DNA of 33,528 nt, from contig JAUCBJ010002936.1 of NCBI GenBank assembly GCA_032718475.1, positions 1 through 33,528 of the forward strand. Direction: 5' to 3'. This DNA is from Nemertoderma westbladi. Lineage: Eukaryota > Xenacoelomorpha > Nemertodermatida > Nemertodermatidae. Each line of letters starts with the position of its first letter. Position 1 is the stretch's first letter. Position numbers and translations under genes: made by a program. The notes beneath the pieces are model-generated. The model was not told the origin of the DNA. It made no database searches and was given only the letters and a program-made list of their open reading frames with translations. Positions 1 to 10,602 of this stretch are shown here, piece after piece.

Positions 1-264
1 CAAATCCAAGGGGAAGTGGGGACTGGACGCAATTCACAGCGGGGGGGGTCTGGACGCAAATGCAAGGGGCGGCTGGACGCAAATCCAAGGGGAGTAGGGG
101 AGGTGGGAACTGGACGCAAATCCAAGGGGGAGAAGGGACCTGGACGCAAATCCAAGGGGGGGGATCTGGACGCAAAGCCAAGGGGGAGGGGCGACTGGAC
201 GCAAATCCAAGGGGAGGAAGGGCTGGACGCAAATCCATGGGGGAGGGACTGTACGCAAATCTAA
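1..264. repeat. GC-rich minisatellite, about 10 units
   Basis: Ten imperfect copies of a unit beginning CTGGACGCAAATCCAAGGGG are seen, spaced about 23-37 bp apart because the purine-rich tail after AAGGGG varies in length. The array begins mid-unit at base 1, so it continues beyond the left edge. The last unit (from 248) is degenerate and passes directly into the dispersed repeat at 248-360. The open frames through the array are low-complexity and not genes. Confidence 0.9.
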
Positions 265-360
265 TCTGAGCGAATTAATATCTCGCCTCAATGTTAAATG
301 ATCAATTTAGGGAAAAGAGCAAGTTACAGTGAACGTTATTCTAACCAAAACATTAAACTA
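248..360 (+). repeat. 113-bp dispersed repeat, copy 1
   Basis: This segment aligns without gaps to 16296-16408, same orientation, roughly 85% identical by eye. Shared blocks include CGAATTAATAT and CAATTTAGGGAAA. Both copies start with one ACTGG/TACGCAAATC unit of the minisatellite. Here that unit is the last of an array of about ten; in the other copy it is the only one. The element family is unknown. Confidence 0.85.
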
Positions 361-768
361 AAATCAAAAGAACAGGTTACAGTTTTATTAGTATTATCAA
401 ATTTCCCCTGGAGAGGGATGAATTTTGTTTGCGTCGAAAGTCCCCCCTATATCTGCAACTGGAATAGTTTGACAGTAAAACGAAGACTCACATTTGGTCT
501 GGCTGCAGGCCTATATATAACTGACAAAACACTTTTGTTAAATTTCGATAATGTAGGGCTGCTGTAGGCCTACATTTTCACAACCAAACAATTATCTATC
601 AGTAGAGTCCTTAAGTCTTAATGGGGATATAAACTATAAACATATCGTATTATTAATACGATATCAATTAATATCATTATTCATACCCCAAAGAGTAGAA
701 GCGCTGACGTTACCATAACAACAAACATAAACAATAACAATACACATAAAAAAAGAAAGGGAATTTAC
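361..768. other. Noncoding spacer
   Basis: AT-rich DNA with no supported gene. It holds a 19-base hairpin-like palindrome at 644-662 (arms ATCGTATTA and TAATACGAT around one base) and an AGGCCTA motif near 564. The 89-codon frame at 298-567 has no recognisable domain and begins inside the dispersed repeat. Confidence 0.6.
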
Positions 769-2480
769 TTAGTAGGCCAGGCTGTTAGCACCTATATAAA
801 CCGTGTACTGATGGCGTATGTTTATGGAGGGTTGACCTGGCATTCCCGCACCGTCTTCCAACCCGAGTCCACTTCTCCACTTCGTCCTCGATCCCCTGAG
901 ACAGTGGGAAGCCCCGCGGATGACTGCCAGTTGGATCCGGGTTCTAACCCACCCCATCACGACCCCGTAGGGCCTGCGGAGTTTGTTCGCTTGGGGGGCC
1001 AAGACCCCGTCACATGACACGACAAATGGCGAGAAATCGCCACGCCGAGCCCAGACTGCATCCGAGTAGAGCCGCTTCTTTTCATCTTCGGCCGACTCGA
1101 GGACGGAGCTTGCGGGGTGGCCCACATACGACCCGGCGTCAAGGTTAACCAACCTGATGTCAATCAATGCCTGGGTCTGTGGGTTGAAAGCCCCCCTGAA
1201 TACCCACGTTGCAACGAAGACCTGAAACTCCATAGACCACCTGCAGTTCCTGAACGACTGGCTCACAAGTGACATTTCTTGGCCCGAATGCCATTGCTGC
1301 TAGGTCGCCCACAACGTCCCTGAGCTCATTCTGCCGTTGGATAACGAGACCCCCTGTGCAGAAAACGGCGGCTCGTTGCATGGTTTGGTGACATACTTGA
1401 GGCATTGTACCTCTTTGAACTCGATTTCCTCCCGAGCCAACTGTTCCACACGCCCCGTTTTCCGTGCCTTCTGCAGACAGGCGATGTGGTCCACCAATGA
1501 GAATGTTTCTTCTCCAAGGATGGCCTCACTGAGGTAGCGGGTTCCTGCCTGGGAAGTCTTAAAGGAGGGAGTAGCCTCTATGACTGGATTGCGCAGCGCA
1601 AGCAAAGCAAAGCAAGCAAGCAAAGCAAACAGTCGGCCGAAGCCGGAGGCGACCCGAAGGCTCCTCTTTCGATAGCTGCTACCCGAGGGTAGGGGTGGGC
1701 GCTACTCCTATCCCAAGATTTGCTCCCAGTTATTTAACTGGTACTCATTTTATCGACCCCAGTGGATGAAAGGCTGAGTGGACCCTGGCGGGGCTGAACC
1801 TACAACCAATAGATTGCAGGCCCGGCGCTCAACCAACTGAGCTACCCCGCCTTTTACTTGCGCAGCGCAGGCAGGCCCAATCCACCAGAGCGTGGGGATA
1901 GGGCGAACAGTTTGCATTCCTTGGTGGATATTTCGCCTCCGAGTATTGCCGGAAGGAAACGTTGTGTGATTGCTTCCTCAAGGATAGGGAACTCGTGGCT
2001 GCAGTCCAATGTGACACGCTGGAGGTAAGCCCATTCCCTCTGCAGGGAGCAGGCCATGGCTGAAAACGCAGCTTGTGGCTGTTCGGCAGCCATCTATGTC
2101 AGTCTGTCGACGGCGTCAACCCAAGCCACCTTAACCCCCACAAATGCTGCCTTATCTGATGCCTGGCCCAGAAAACCACCGAGGAATTGGTACCCCGTGA
2201 CGACATTGATGGAGTGACCCGAAAAGATCCGCTTTGCCTCCTCCATATGTGCTGGTGATACCACGAGGTAGCTCTTGAATGGTTCAGGGAAGTATCAGAG
2301 GGCTGGTACTGCTGGAACCACTTCAATATATCTTTGAGTATCCCTGCTGTAGTGGAGTCGTTGGCAAAGCAGTTCTGTCGAGTTTCTGGGGACTGGACTG
2401 TCAGGGCCCTAAACCGATTAGGTTCTCTGTTCGCAGAACACCGAACACTATTCCGGCCACGGAACTAGTCCAGCAGAATG
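769..2480 (-). pseudogene. Reverse transcriptase, C-terminal half, decayed and split by a SINE
   Basis: Reading the minus strand from about 2480, the pieces match in order the C-terminal half of a reverse-transcriptase family common in invertebrate genomes. The polymerase motif C region reads FAND (2357-2368) where YADD is expected. It is followed by YFPEPFKSYLVV, QPQAAFSAM, RFLPAILGGEI and GGLGLPALR up to the SINE at 1857. Past the SINE (from 1600) come NPVIEATPSFKTSQAGTRYL, GGLVIQRQNELRDVVGDLA and finally CLRGSRTKWRSGLGLEDGAG. Damage includes a TAG at 2094-2096, frameshifts near 2300, 1400 and 1270, the SINE, and a deletion of about 20 residues before RRPYGVVMGWVR. The N-terminus is absent here. 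The recognition is from memory of the family; its formal class (LINE or DIRS-like) is not assigned. Confidence 0.8.
1601..1857 (-). mobile_element. tRNA-derived SINE with 12-bp target-site duplication
   Basis: The minus strand starts with a tRNA-like head: acceptor arm GGCGGGG pairing with CCCCGCC, box A TAGCTCAGTTGG with D-stem GCTC/GAGC, and box B-like GGTTCAGCCCCG. An unrelated body of about 140 bp follows, ending in a short-period tail of TTTGC/TTGC units. TTGCGCAGCGCA is present at both flanks (1589-1600 and 1858-1869), a 12-bp target-site duplication. The anticodon stem does not pair, so this is not a working tRNA. It interrupts the reverse-transcriptase relic at one codon position, so it is younger than that element. 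Transcription would be by RNA polymerase III and mobilisation by a LINE, as known for SINEs. Confidence 0.88.
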
Positions 2481-2775
2481 CCTTTATAGAATCCTGGAAT
2501 TTGTGGGACGAGAGGATCTCAGCAACTAAGCGAAAACGAACAATAGGATGTTCCTAGACCCCCCCCCCAAAATTTATCCAGAAGACTTTTCGCCATACAT
2601 AATGTGTTAAAAAAGTCTACGGTTCTCCAGCTAGGGCCAATTTGAGTCAAAAAGTCCGCTTCCCTAGCAACCACGTTGCTATGGAGATAAGTCCAGAACC
2701 GCTAATGCTACGGACTTGGGACCGGCGCCAATCGATAGGCAGCATATGGGTTTACATTCAAATGAAAAAGTTGAG
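2481..2775. other. Noncoding spacer with a perfect small palindrome
   Basis: No gene is seen. A C-run lies near 2560-2569. At 2665-2681 TAGCAAC and GTTGCTA form 7-base inverted arms around CAC. Confidence 0.5.
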
Positions 2776-3990
2776 AGTGATCCGATCATGATCTTGACCA
2801 TGATCAGCAAAGATCAGTTTTGATCAGCAATCGGACACTCAAGGCTTGCTCCAATCGAAAAACTTAACATTACAAAAAGATTCAGCGACCCCACATTAGT
2901 CATGATTCCCGTTAAAAGATTTTAAAAAAAGTGAATTCTTCCCGGTCAAAACGCAAGATCATGATCGCGCAAAGATCGGACTTCGTAAAATCGTAACTAA
3001 GCATTTTGGATATAAACAATTACTGTAGGAAACGTTCAGAACACCGCCCTGAGTCGATTAAAAAAAAAATTGGCCCGATCGGACAGCCGGTTCTCGAGAT
3101 CTGATACCTGATCATTAAAGATGATATTTTTCGGTTTTTTCAAATTTTCTCGAAAACTTTGTTTGAGACCCCCGATTTTTTTTTTACGAATCGACTTCTA
3201 TGATGAAGGGGCAACTTTTGAGCATTTCGAAATTTTCAAAAAGCGATTTGATCAGGCCGCGATCAGAAAAGATCGTGTTTTCGGTTTTATTTTGAAGACC
3301 AAGTCCTGGGAGTTCACCGTATGGAAAAACTTAACATCACAAAAAGATTCCTCGCCCTCGAATTATGGGGGGTAGCCAAAATTTGGGCATAAAAAAGTTC
3401 AAGTCTAGTGGGTCAAAACTCAAGATCATGATCGCGAAAAGATCAGTATATTTAAAATCGAATCTAAGCATTTTTCTAATAAACATTCATTGTAAGAAAT
3501 GTGCAATGGTCTATTCTGAGTTGATTAAAAAAAAATTGGCTCGATCGGGCAACCAGTTCTCGAGATCAGCTTCCTGATCATAAAAGATCGTGTTTTTCAG
3601 TTTTTCCCGATTTTCTCTAAAACTTTGTTTGAGACCCCCGATTTATTTTTTACTAATCGACTTCTATTAAGAAGGGGCAACTTTTGAGCATTTCAAAATT
3701 TTCAAAAAGCGATTTGATCAGGCCATGATCAGGAAAGATCATGTTTTCGGTTTTATTTCGAAGACCAAGTCCTGTGAGTTCACCGTATGAAAAAACTTAA
3801 CATTACAAAAAGATTCCTCACCCTCGAATTCGGGGGGGTAGCCAAAATTTGACCATAAAAAGTTCAATTCTAGGGGGTCAAAAGATCATGATCGCGAAAT
3901 GATCAGTTTTTTCGAAATTACTTCTGAGCATTTTGGGGCAAAACTTTCAAACTAAAAAACATTCACTGGAGTGTTCTAAGTAGATTAAAA
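2776..3990. repeat. GATC-rich tandem satellite, about 465-bp period
   Basis: Landmarks recur at a constant period. GAAAAACTTAACAT is at 2857, 3324 and 3789; GATCATGATCGCG is at 2957, 3424 and 3884. This gives two full units (about 2857-3323 and 3324-3788), a partial third unit fading out near 3990, and a diverged lead-in from about 2776. Copies 1 and 2 match along their whole length, with shared blocks such as CTTTGTTTGAGACCCCCGAT. The unit is rich in GATC and in the palindrome GATCATGATC. Short open frames inside are not genes. Confidence 0.88.
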
Positions 3991-5398
3991 AAATTTCGAC
4001 TCAATAGGCCTACCGGTACCGGAGATATGGTCGTCCAAAGTCTGCTTCCGGTAATTCGAAAATATTTCGAAAACCCTTGATCGAATTTTTTCCTTGAAAA
4101 TATGTGAATGTACAGTTAGTGGACCCGCATCTAACGATATATCACAATCCATATTTCGGATGATAGGTACCAGTGAAATCAGACTTTACAAAAAAAATTC
4201 AAATTTTAGCTACTCATGTCTGACTATCTCGAAAACTATAATAGGTATGGAAATACTTTCACTGCAAGAAATGTTCGCCTATCCAATGCGCTTCTAACTC
4301 TGTGCTCGGATTTTGCATAGTGTCAAAGAGCGCCAGTACTATCTTTCATTATTATGAAGTAATAAGGGCGGTGGGTGGGGTAGGTGGTGAACACTATTTA
4401 TAGGGTGGAGGGTGGGTCTAGTATATTACTTTAGGATATTTGATTTCTTTGCAATATAGTTTAGCTGCCTCAGTCTTATTTGTAATATGTTATACATTAT
4501 ACCAAATTATATCAAGTTTTAACATACTACATTGTCTACCTGTAGGAGAAATATACAATGTAGGGCTCATAATATATTTATAAATAGATTTAGTATATTT
4601 ACATTGTATAACAGAGTTAATTGATACTATTACGGTATTATACTAAAGACGCCGCTTTGATATATCTGATCAAATGGCAATTTCTTGTATATTATCATCT
4701 ATTTCACTATCTTGGGTATATCATTCAATTTCTAAAACTATAATAATAAAAATTTACTTCACTTCTTGTTTACTCGCATGGATATATTGATATAAAACAC
4801 TTCAGTATAATATCTTATAGGGCCAAACGCAGATTAATCGGAATAATATGTTTAATTATTGTTACAATTGGCACATTGAAGTAAGTAGAACATGAGTTTG
4901 ATAAAATAATTATGAATCTGTATCTTATTCTACTTTGTCTATATGATTATGTTATATAATAATGTTACTTTATCACTTTGGTTTAAACCGATCTCCTTTA
5001 CTATTACTTACTACTTATACTACTACTACTACTACTATTATTACTACTGCTACTGACTACTACAGAGTTATATATTATAAGAGGATGGGGTTCGTGATTA
5101 TTAGTTATTATACAAGTGCCCCTCGGCTATAGAGAGTCCACCCTCGGTTGCTTACTGGATCCGCCGAATTAAAGGAAGACTCCCATTATTGCGTAAAGCA
5201 TTATGGCCAGTGGGTCCCCTGGGTGATTCTCACCGAAAGTGGCCAAATAGAACTGAAATATTCCTGAAATATTCCATTGAAATCATACAAAACTATATAT
5301 ATTCTGAAAGCATTTTTTAAGGAGAATTCAATGGTGACAATCTCCGAGATGTTAGATAAAATCTTAAAGAAATTATCAAGGTAAAGTATGTGTCCTGC
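3991..5398. other. AT-rich noncoding region with a (TAC)n microsatellite
   Basis: No coding signal. A short G-rich patch lies at 4365-4415 (GGTGGGTGGGGTAGGTGG). A TAC/TAT trinucleotide microsatellite lies at about 5005-5065. The rest is AT-rich with no recognised element. Confidence 0.6.
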
Positions 5399-5560
5399 CT
5401 GTAATGGTTTGTCCCTCCATGTAATACGAGTTTTTAGGCTGTAAATTGCCCCTGTAATGCAATGTCCCAGCCCTGTAACAATATATTCATATATCTCTAT
5501 TGGTAGGCCTACCGTGTAATGCGATGTCCCCACATTGTAACAATATAATAGTCATGTACG
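5399..5560. repeat. Degenerate tandem repeat, about 60-bp period
   Basis: Three related stretches contain TGTAATG, two to four variable bases, then TGTCC, at about 5400, 5456 and 5514. The last two continue with CTGTAACAATATA or TTGTAACAATATA. TAGGCCTACC lies between them. The minus-strand open frame over this array (5201-5533) is explained by the repeat. Confidence 0.6.
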
Positions 5561-5939
5561 TATGTATTTAGTTAATTTTTCATACATAAATTTTTAGTAA
5601 GTTTTCCGAGAAAGATAAGTTTTGTCATAATTGTGTATTATTTTTAAAAATTAATATAATCGACCACAGAAAAGAAACCAAAAACAGACAATTCCAAACT
5701 ATTCGTAAGTTGCTACAATCGCCTAGAAACAAAATTAGTTCGGACAGAGTGCATTCGAAATTCAATAAACTTCGAAATTATATAAATTTTTCATTCAGAC
5801 ACAATTTGGAGAGAATCAATTGAGGGGTAAAGTTCAGCATCCGAATCAAACCCTGTAAAATCTAAAATCACGTAGTCTTTCACTGCACTTGAATGCTTCA
5901 TACATAATAGTTCGCATGGTGGAAGACAAGACAATTGCT
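5561..5939. other. Noncoding, 3' flank of the transposase-like gene
   Basis: AT-rich; no gene, no clear terminal inverted repeat and no convincing target duplication for the neighbouring transposase-like gene was found. Confidence 0.45.
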
Positions 5940-7616
5940 TCATGTATAATACTCCATTAAGAAAAGCAACTCATGTGCCTTACCATACCTGGGATCGGTT
6001 GTGGGGACAGGTGTTAGTAAACATTGAGCTTCATCGATCTCTGCTGTTGTATAGGTAATAAATTTTATTGTTGATCTTTCTATTAACAACTGGACAATAG
6101 TATTGACATCGTGAGTAGGAGCTGTAACGTCCATGCCAATGACAGCATCTAAGGTTCTTTTAATAGCGCCGCCGATACCGTCAACTGGCCCTTTAGCATG
6201 TCCTGCCTTGGTATAGATCCATTTAAAATTATCAAGATTTTTCTCCCTTGCGTATTTGTTAAACAAATGAATGATAAAGCGGTTGCGATATTGACTGCTT
6301 GGTGAATCTGAAATTATGACTAAATGGTGTATGTAATCTGTAACTACAACCTCTAAGACCTTGAGTACGTTTGCATATACTGCGGCTGCCTGATGATTTG
6401 TGTCAGAACTCAATGCTGCATAGCTCTGGGATTCAGAGTTTCCCTTAGTTACATACATACACTGAATCGAAGGCTGTTCTTGGCTGTAGTATGCCGAATG
6501 AATTTCTCTAGGATGAGGAATACTGAAATTTTCGCTCCAATCTATTTGGATAACGACTGTATCATTGCTCAACTTCCCGATTCGTTTGGCTTCTTTAACA
6601 GCCGAATATTGAGTTCTAAGCCGATAAATATGATCTTTAAGGCTACATAGCTCCTCTTTCAGTATCGGTCTCAACCTAGCTAATTTAAGGGTCTTAGAGA
6701 CACAGCGCCATATTCGCTTTTTATTATCCTCACTTACAATATTCTCCCACATCATAACGTTCACATCTAAAGTTGAAGGCTTTAGCTTTGCCTCAATCCA
6801 ATCTGTATTTTCATCCAAGGCCAGTTCATCTGCTTTTGAACCTCTGGGAAGTAAATCAACTTTAACTAATGATTCTATCATTAATTGTGGGTTAAGACAG
6901 TTAATACACAGACAGGTCCCCCAATCGGAAGCCTTTGGTTGAACTACATTAGGCGGCCAATATTTACAGAAGAGACTGTAGGAAAAATCTATCCCACTTT
7001 CCATCATAAATTTTTGATGAAGAACCGCACCGTAATCTGTCTGATATCGAAGAGGGACTTTCTCCTTCACGGAACCAATCTTTTCGATTACAACATATTT
7101 ATCTTTGTCTGGACAAACCTTCGAAACGCTGTCATCATTAGCAAACTCTTCGACCAATTGCTTTAATTCACTTCTTTTGTTAGAACCAATAGCGCTACGT
7201 AGCTTAGATCGAATGCGACAGCCAAGTTTCCAAAGTTTATTTAGGGTCTGATTATCACCCACTGCAAATAATTTTCGCTTTGTCCGTGGGGTTAAATTTC
7301 AGAGAGCCTGAAGGGGCATTCAGCTTTTCTTGGGAGTTGAGAGTGACTTTTCATTCTGAGCAGATTCGCTTAGGAACTTCACCAAATTTTTAAGATTCTG
7401 ATTATCTCGCTGAAGGGTACGGTTTTCGATTTCCAAGTTTAGAATCTTCTGACTTTGGCGCCTATTTTCTGTTAATCTTGTTAATCTATTCTTCGCTCTT
7501 GTCTGCAATCCGGTGTTGGACTGCCACTTTGAAGTTGATTCCCCTGATGAGGTGGTTGAAGACATCGCGATCGTTCGGGTTTCAGCCAATTGTTTACACT
7601 TAGCCCTGTATGCTTG
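5940..7616 (-). pseudogene. DDE-transposase-like gene broken by two in-frame TGA codons
   Basis: One minus-strand frame opens after a TAA at 7617-7619 and runs to 5940, interrupted only by TGA at 7320-7322 and 7299-7301. The first possible ATG is at 7565. The N-terminal part is a polar, coiled-coil-like stretch (LTRLTENRRQSQKILNLEIE). After the stops comes a basic TPRTKRKLF segment, then a Cys cluster (CLCINC), a putative catalytic strand QIDWSENF, then IISDSPSSQYRNRF, then AGHAKGPVDGIGGAIKR. This order matches a family of large uncharacterised animal proteins that I believe are transposon-derived. The two spaced Asp motifs suggest an RNase H-fold nuclease, but the third catalytic residue is not identified. 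An intron covering the TGA pair is possible, but no GT donor is evident. Terminal repeats were not found. Confidence 0.6.
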
Positions 7617-7619
7617 TTA

Positions 7620-9189
7620 GTAGTAGAGGAAGCATGGCCCTCGGCGTAAGTCCTCCCTAGCTTGGGCTATGGGCATTCCATTCGGAGGGCTATTAAAAAT
7701 GCCAAATTCCGGAGCTAAATTGCGATGCGCGCCATATGTCACCATCGGCAGTTGCCATCAACCAATCGTAGCGTAGCCTAACCTCGCGATGCCCGCCTTA
7801 CTCGACTACTGACTAACTAACTAACCCTAATGTTATTCACCTTTTCGCCACGTTACCACCACCACTGTATACTGTATATGGTGACGACGTGGCCATCTAC
7901 ACGCATCATGCATGTGACGGGATCCAGGAAGGATTCCGGTTTATCCGGTTGTTTAGTTCACGCGTCCCCGCCGTGTGTATGAAAGGTAAAAAGAGTTCGT
8001 GTCGTTCGTCGTATATAATAATCGGTTGTACGGATATATAGATATAGGGTATATAGATATAGGTATATGGATAATGTTGTGGTATACGGAAGGCGGGATA
8101 CGGTAATTAAAGTCCCGGTCCTTCCCTAGCTAAACTAACTAACCTAACTAGCACCAATATGATACTGAGATAACTGAACTGAAATGATTACTGCCAACTG
8201 GCTATATTGCACGGTTGGCCTTATTACTCTACCTAATCGATGCCTTTCCCCCCTCTGATTGGTTGATACCCTTGTTGGCGCCCTTTGGAGTGTTCCCGTT
8301 CACTCCACCTGTTCTCTCTGGGTTAGGGGTTTGGCCCCTGACCCTCATTGTGTTTCTCCTTCCCATTTTGTTGGGGTGACACGAGTTGGTGATTACCCAA
8401 TCTCGTGGCCCCCAATATTGCTTATCGGCTTAACTTTTATGGGGTGTTAGCGGGATTGAATAAGCTAACACTCCCCCCCATGCTATCTTCCCGGTGAGAA
8501 GATAACATCCACCTTAAAGTGCGCTACAATCCCGCTGGATCCCGATCTAGTATCGGGTGTGGGGTGGAATTCTTTTTCTCGGAGCCGGCTTTCCAGGCCG
8601 CTCCCTATGGGTATGATAACGCTACGCTGTATGCCTGGCGTCCCATGTCGGGCCGATCGCGCTCACCTCTCACGCGACTTTTGTTTCCCCAACACTTTCG
8701 CCCTATCTCTTCTCCACTCTCACCCTAACTCTCTCATACCCTCGGACCTCCTCGTCCCTCACTCAGCCTCTTATTCTCCCCCCCCCCCCCCACACTAGAA
8801 TTGCGTCCGCACTCTCTCCGCACTTCGCACCATTACTCCATCCCTCAACCCCACTTCGACTACCTCATCCCTTCTGACGAATCTCCCCCCCCCCCCTTGT
8901 GCCGTCGCACTCAAGAAGTGTGAAATCGTCTGGTGTCTCGTCCATAGTGCCATAGTCAGTTATCCCCCCAGTCCCAGTAGCTAATTGAGAAAGGTTGCAT
9001 GACTATAGTACTTACTCCGAACGTATATTTTATTGCTAAACTACTGATCACTACGTACGTACATATAATTGCACTTATTTTAATTATTTGCATCAGCTTA
9101 GTTTGTACTTAATAGTTCGTATGTCCCACGCGGCGCCTTCCAGGCGTACCACGTCCAAGTCTCAGTTTCTCTCCCCCAGCCCTGGGAAC
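7620..9189. other. Noncoding region with C-runs and small hairpins
   Basis: No gene is supported. Tracts of ACTAACTAAC occur near 7811-7835 and 8130-8155, echoing the minisatellite at 12.2-12.7 kb. TGTTAGC (8445-8451) and GCTAACA (8464-8470) form inverted arms, and ATCTTC/GAAGAT form another hairpin just after. Long C-runs lie near 8780-8793 and 8886-8896. This stretch follows the 3' end of the exonuclease/zinc-knuckle frame, so part of it may be that element's 3' UTR or terminal repeat, but no matching second copy was recognised. Confidence 0.5.
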
Positions 9190-10602
9190 CTATCTGTTCC
9201 TCTGGGGATAGTTCCCCCTGGCGTCCTCTTCCCTGGGTCGTTTCTTGGTTACCACCGCTCCTCTGGGATCCGCTTTCTGCTTTCGGACTTTCGCCGCCAC
9301 CTCCCTGCTGATTCCGGTTGTTGGCTCCTTGGGCGCTGGTGTTATTAGTGTCCGATATCGCTTCGCCGGTGGCCCCTCAGAGTGGCCCTGTTGTCTCCCT
9401 CTGGTGGCGTCCCATAGGATCATCTTCATTGCTCGCGGAACGGGCTCCGCCAAGAAATCCCTAAACTCCCCTCAGTTCTGTGGCGTCCACCTGTCCAAAT
9501 ATCTTTGTGTGTTCATCACTCCGGCATACGACGCCGCCGTTGCTACCTCTTGATAGGTAAACGGTAGCCTCCGCTTTATGATTTCCATGTGAGCCTCCTG
9601 ATTGATAAGGAAGAAACCCCACTTGAACTCCTGGGCCTTCATGCGCTGGCGCGTCATAGCCCCGACGTCAGCCCACTCCTCGAATCTTCTGAACTTCTCT
9701 TCGTCGTCCATCCAGTCGCACTGGCGCCCGTAGTGTCCCCGAAAGTTGCACTTCGGACATCGGTTATGCAACCGTGGACACGCCCCCATCCTGTGGCTCG
9801 ACTCTCGGCAATAGAGACAAAAGGTTCCCCGTTGGAACCGGTACAAGCAGCTCCTTTCCTGGTGGGTCTGTCTCCCACAGTGGTCGCAGCCGAGTACCAA
9901 TGTCTCCCGCCCCACGTCGTCTTTCGTCCCAAGCGATCTCCGCAGTCTGTGGAGTCGCTGGTAGGCGAACTTCTCCACGTTGGTGTCCCTGTCTACGTCG
10001 ATCTCTCCGCCCCTTTCGGGCATTGTCTCCCCGAATACTATCCGTGGTGCCGTCCCCAGTTGCTCGCCCAACCTGATAGTGCTCCCCGCGAAATCCATCG
10101 CCGGATCCTCGTGCACCCAGGTCCGCTTGCCGGATCTGTTCCAGAAGGCCCTCGCCCCACTGGCCGTCACCACCCTCCCGCCAACCCAGTCCGTGTCCGA
10201 GTGGCCAATCCTCTCGATGGGCGGCACCCCTCCGAACTCGTCGTCGTCCTCCTCCTCCTCTGGCAGTGGCTCCAACCCCGGTATCCCGATGGATCCACTA
10301 TGTCCCTTCCCGCCTTGGCTCTCGCCCGTAGCTCTCCATCCCTCTAGCTCCCTTAACTTCCTTGGCGGTTGGTCACCTTCGGCGCCCGCTGGTATGGGCA
10401 TCTCTTGCAACCCCGACGTCGACTGTTTCGGTGATCCCACCGTCCATCCCAGTTCTCGCCCTAGAGACTCCCCCAAACTCCCTGACGAAGTCCAATGAAG
10501 TTCGTCTAAGCCTGCCTGTTCCTCGAAGCCGTAACTCTGCGTCCTGGCCTCCTCTTCCCTCTCATCTGCTTCTATCCTCTCCCGTCTAGCGACTTCTTCC
10601 AG
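9190..10602 (-). pseudogene. Zinc-knuckle half of the exonuclease-CCHC frame
   Basis: Continuation, in the same frame, of the exonuclease half after a TGA at 10603-10605. It begins with a charged segment (LEEVARRERIEADEREEEA), passes an acidic patch EEEEDDDE, and then has three consecutive CX2CX4HX4C zinc knuckles at 9718-9888: CDHCGRQTHQERSC, CLYCRESSHRMGAC and CPKCNFRGHYGRQC. A second TGA at 9472-9474 is followed in frame by about 93 more codons, ending at 9190, with basic nuclear-localisation-like clusters (KVRKQK, TKKRPREED). Zinc knuckles bind single-stranded nucleic acid in retroelement Gag and host proteins. The frame is otherwise undamaged, so this copy is either a young pseudogene or depends on stop readthrough. 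Confidence 0.7.

Noticed and set aside
1-291. Open frames on both strands through the left minisatellite
   Set aside because: Periodic low-complexity translations of the repeat unit.
1785-1853. Functional tRNA gene on the minus strand
   Set aside because: Acceptor and D stems pair, but the anticodon stem does not, and the unit continues into a SINE body with target duplications.
5201-5533. 110-codon minus-strand frame
   Set aside because: It runs through a degenerate tandem repeat and has no domain or homologue that I recognise.
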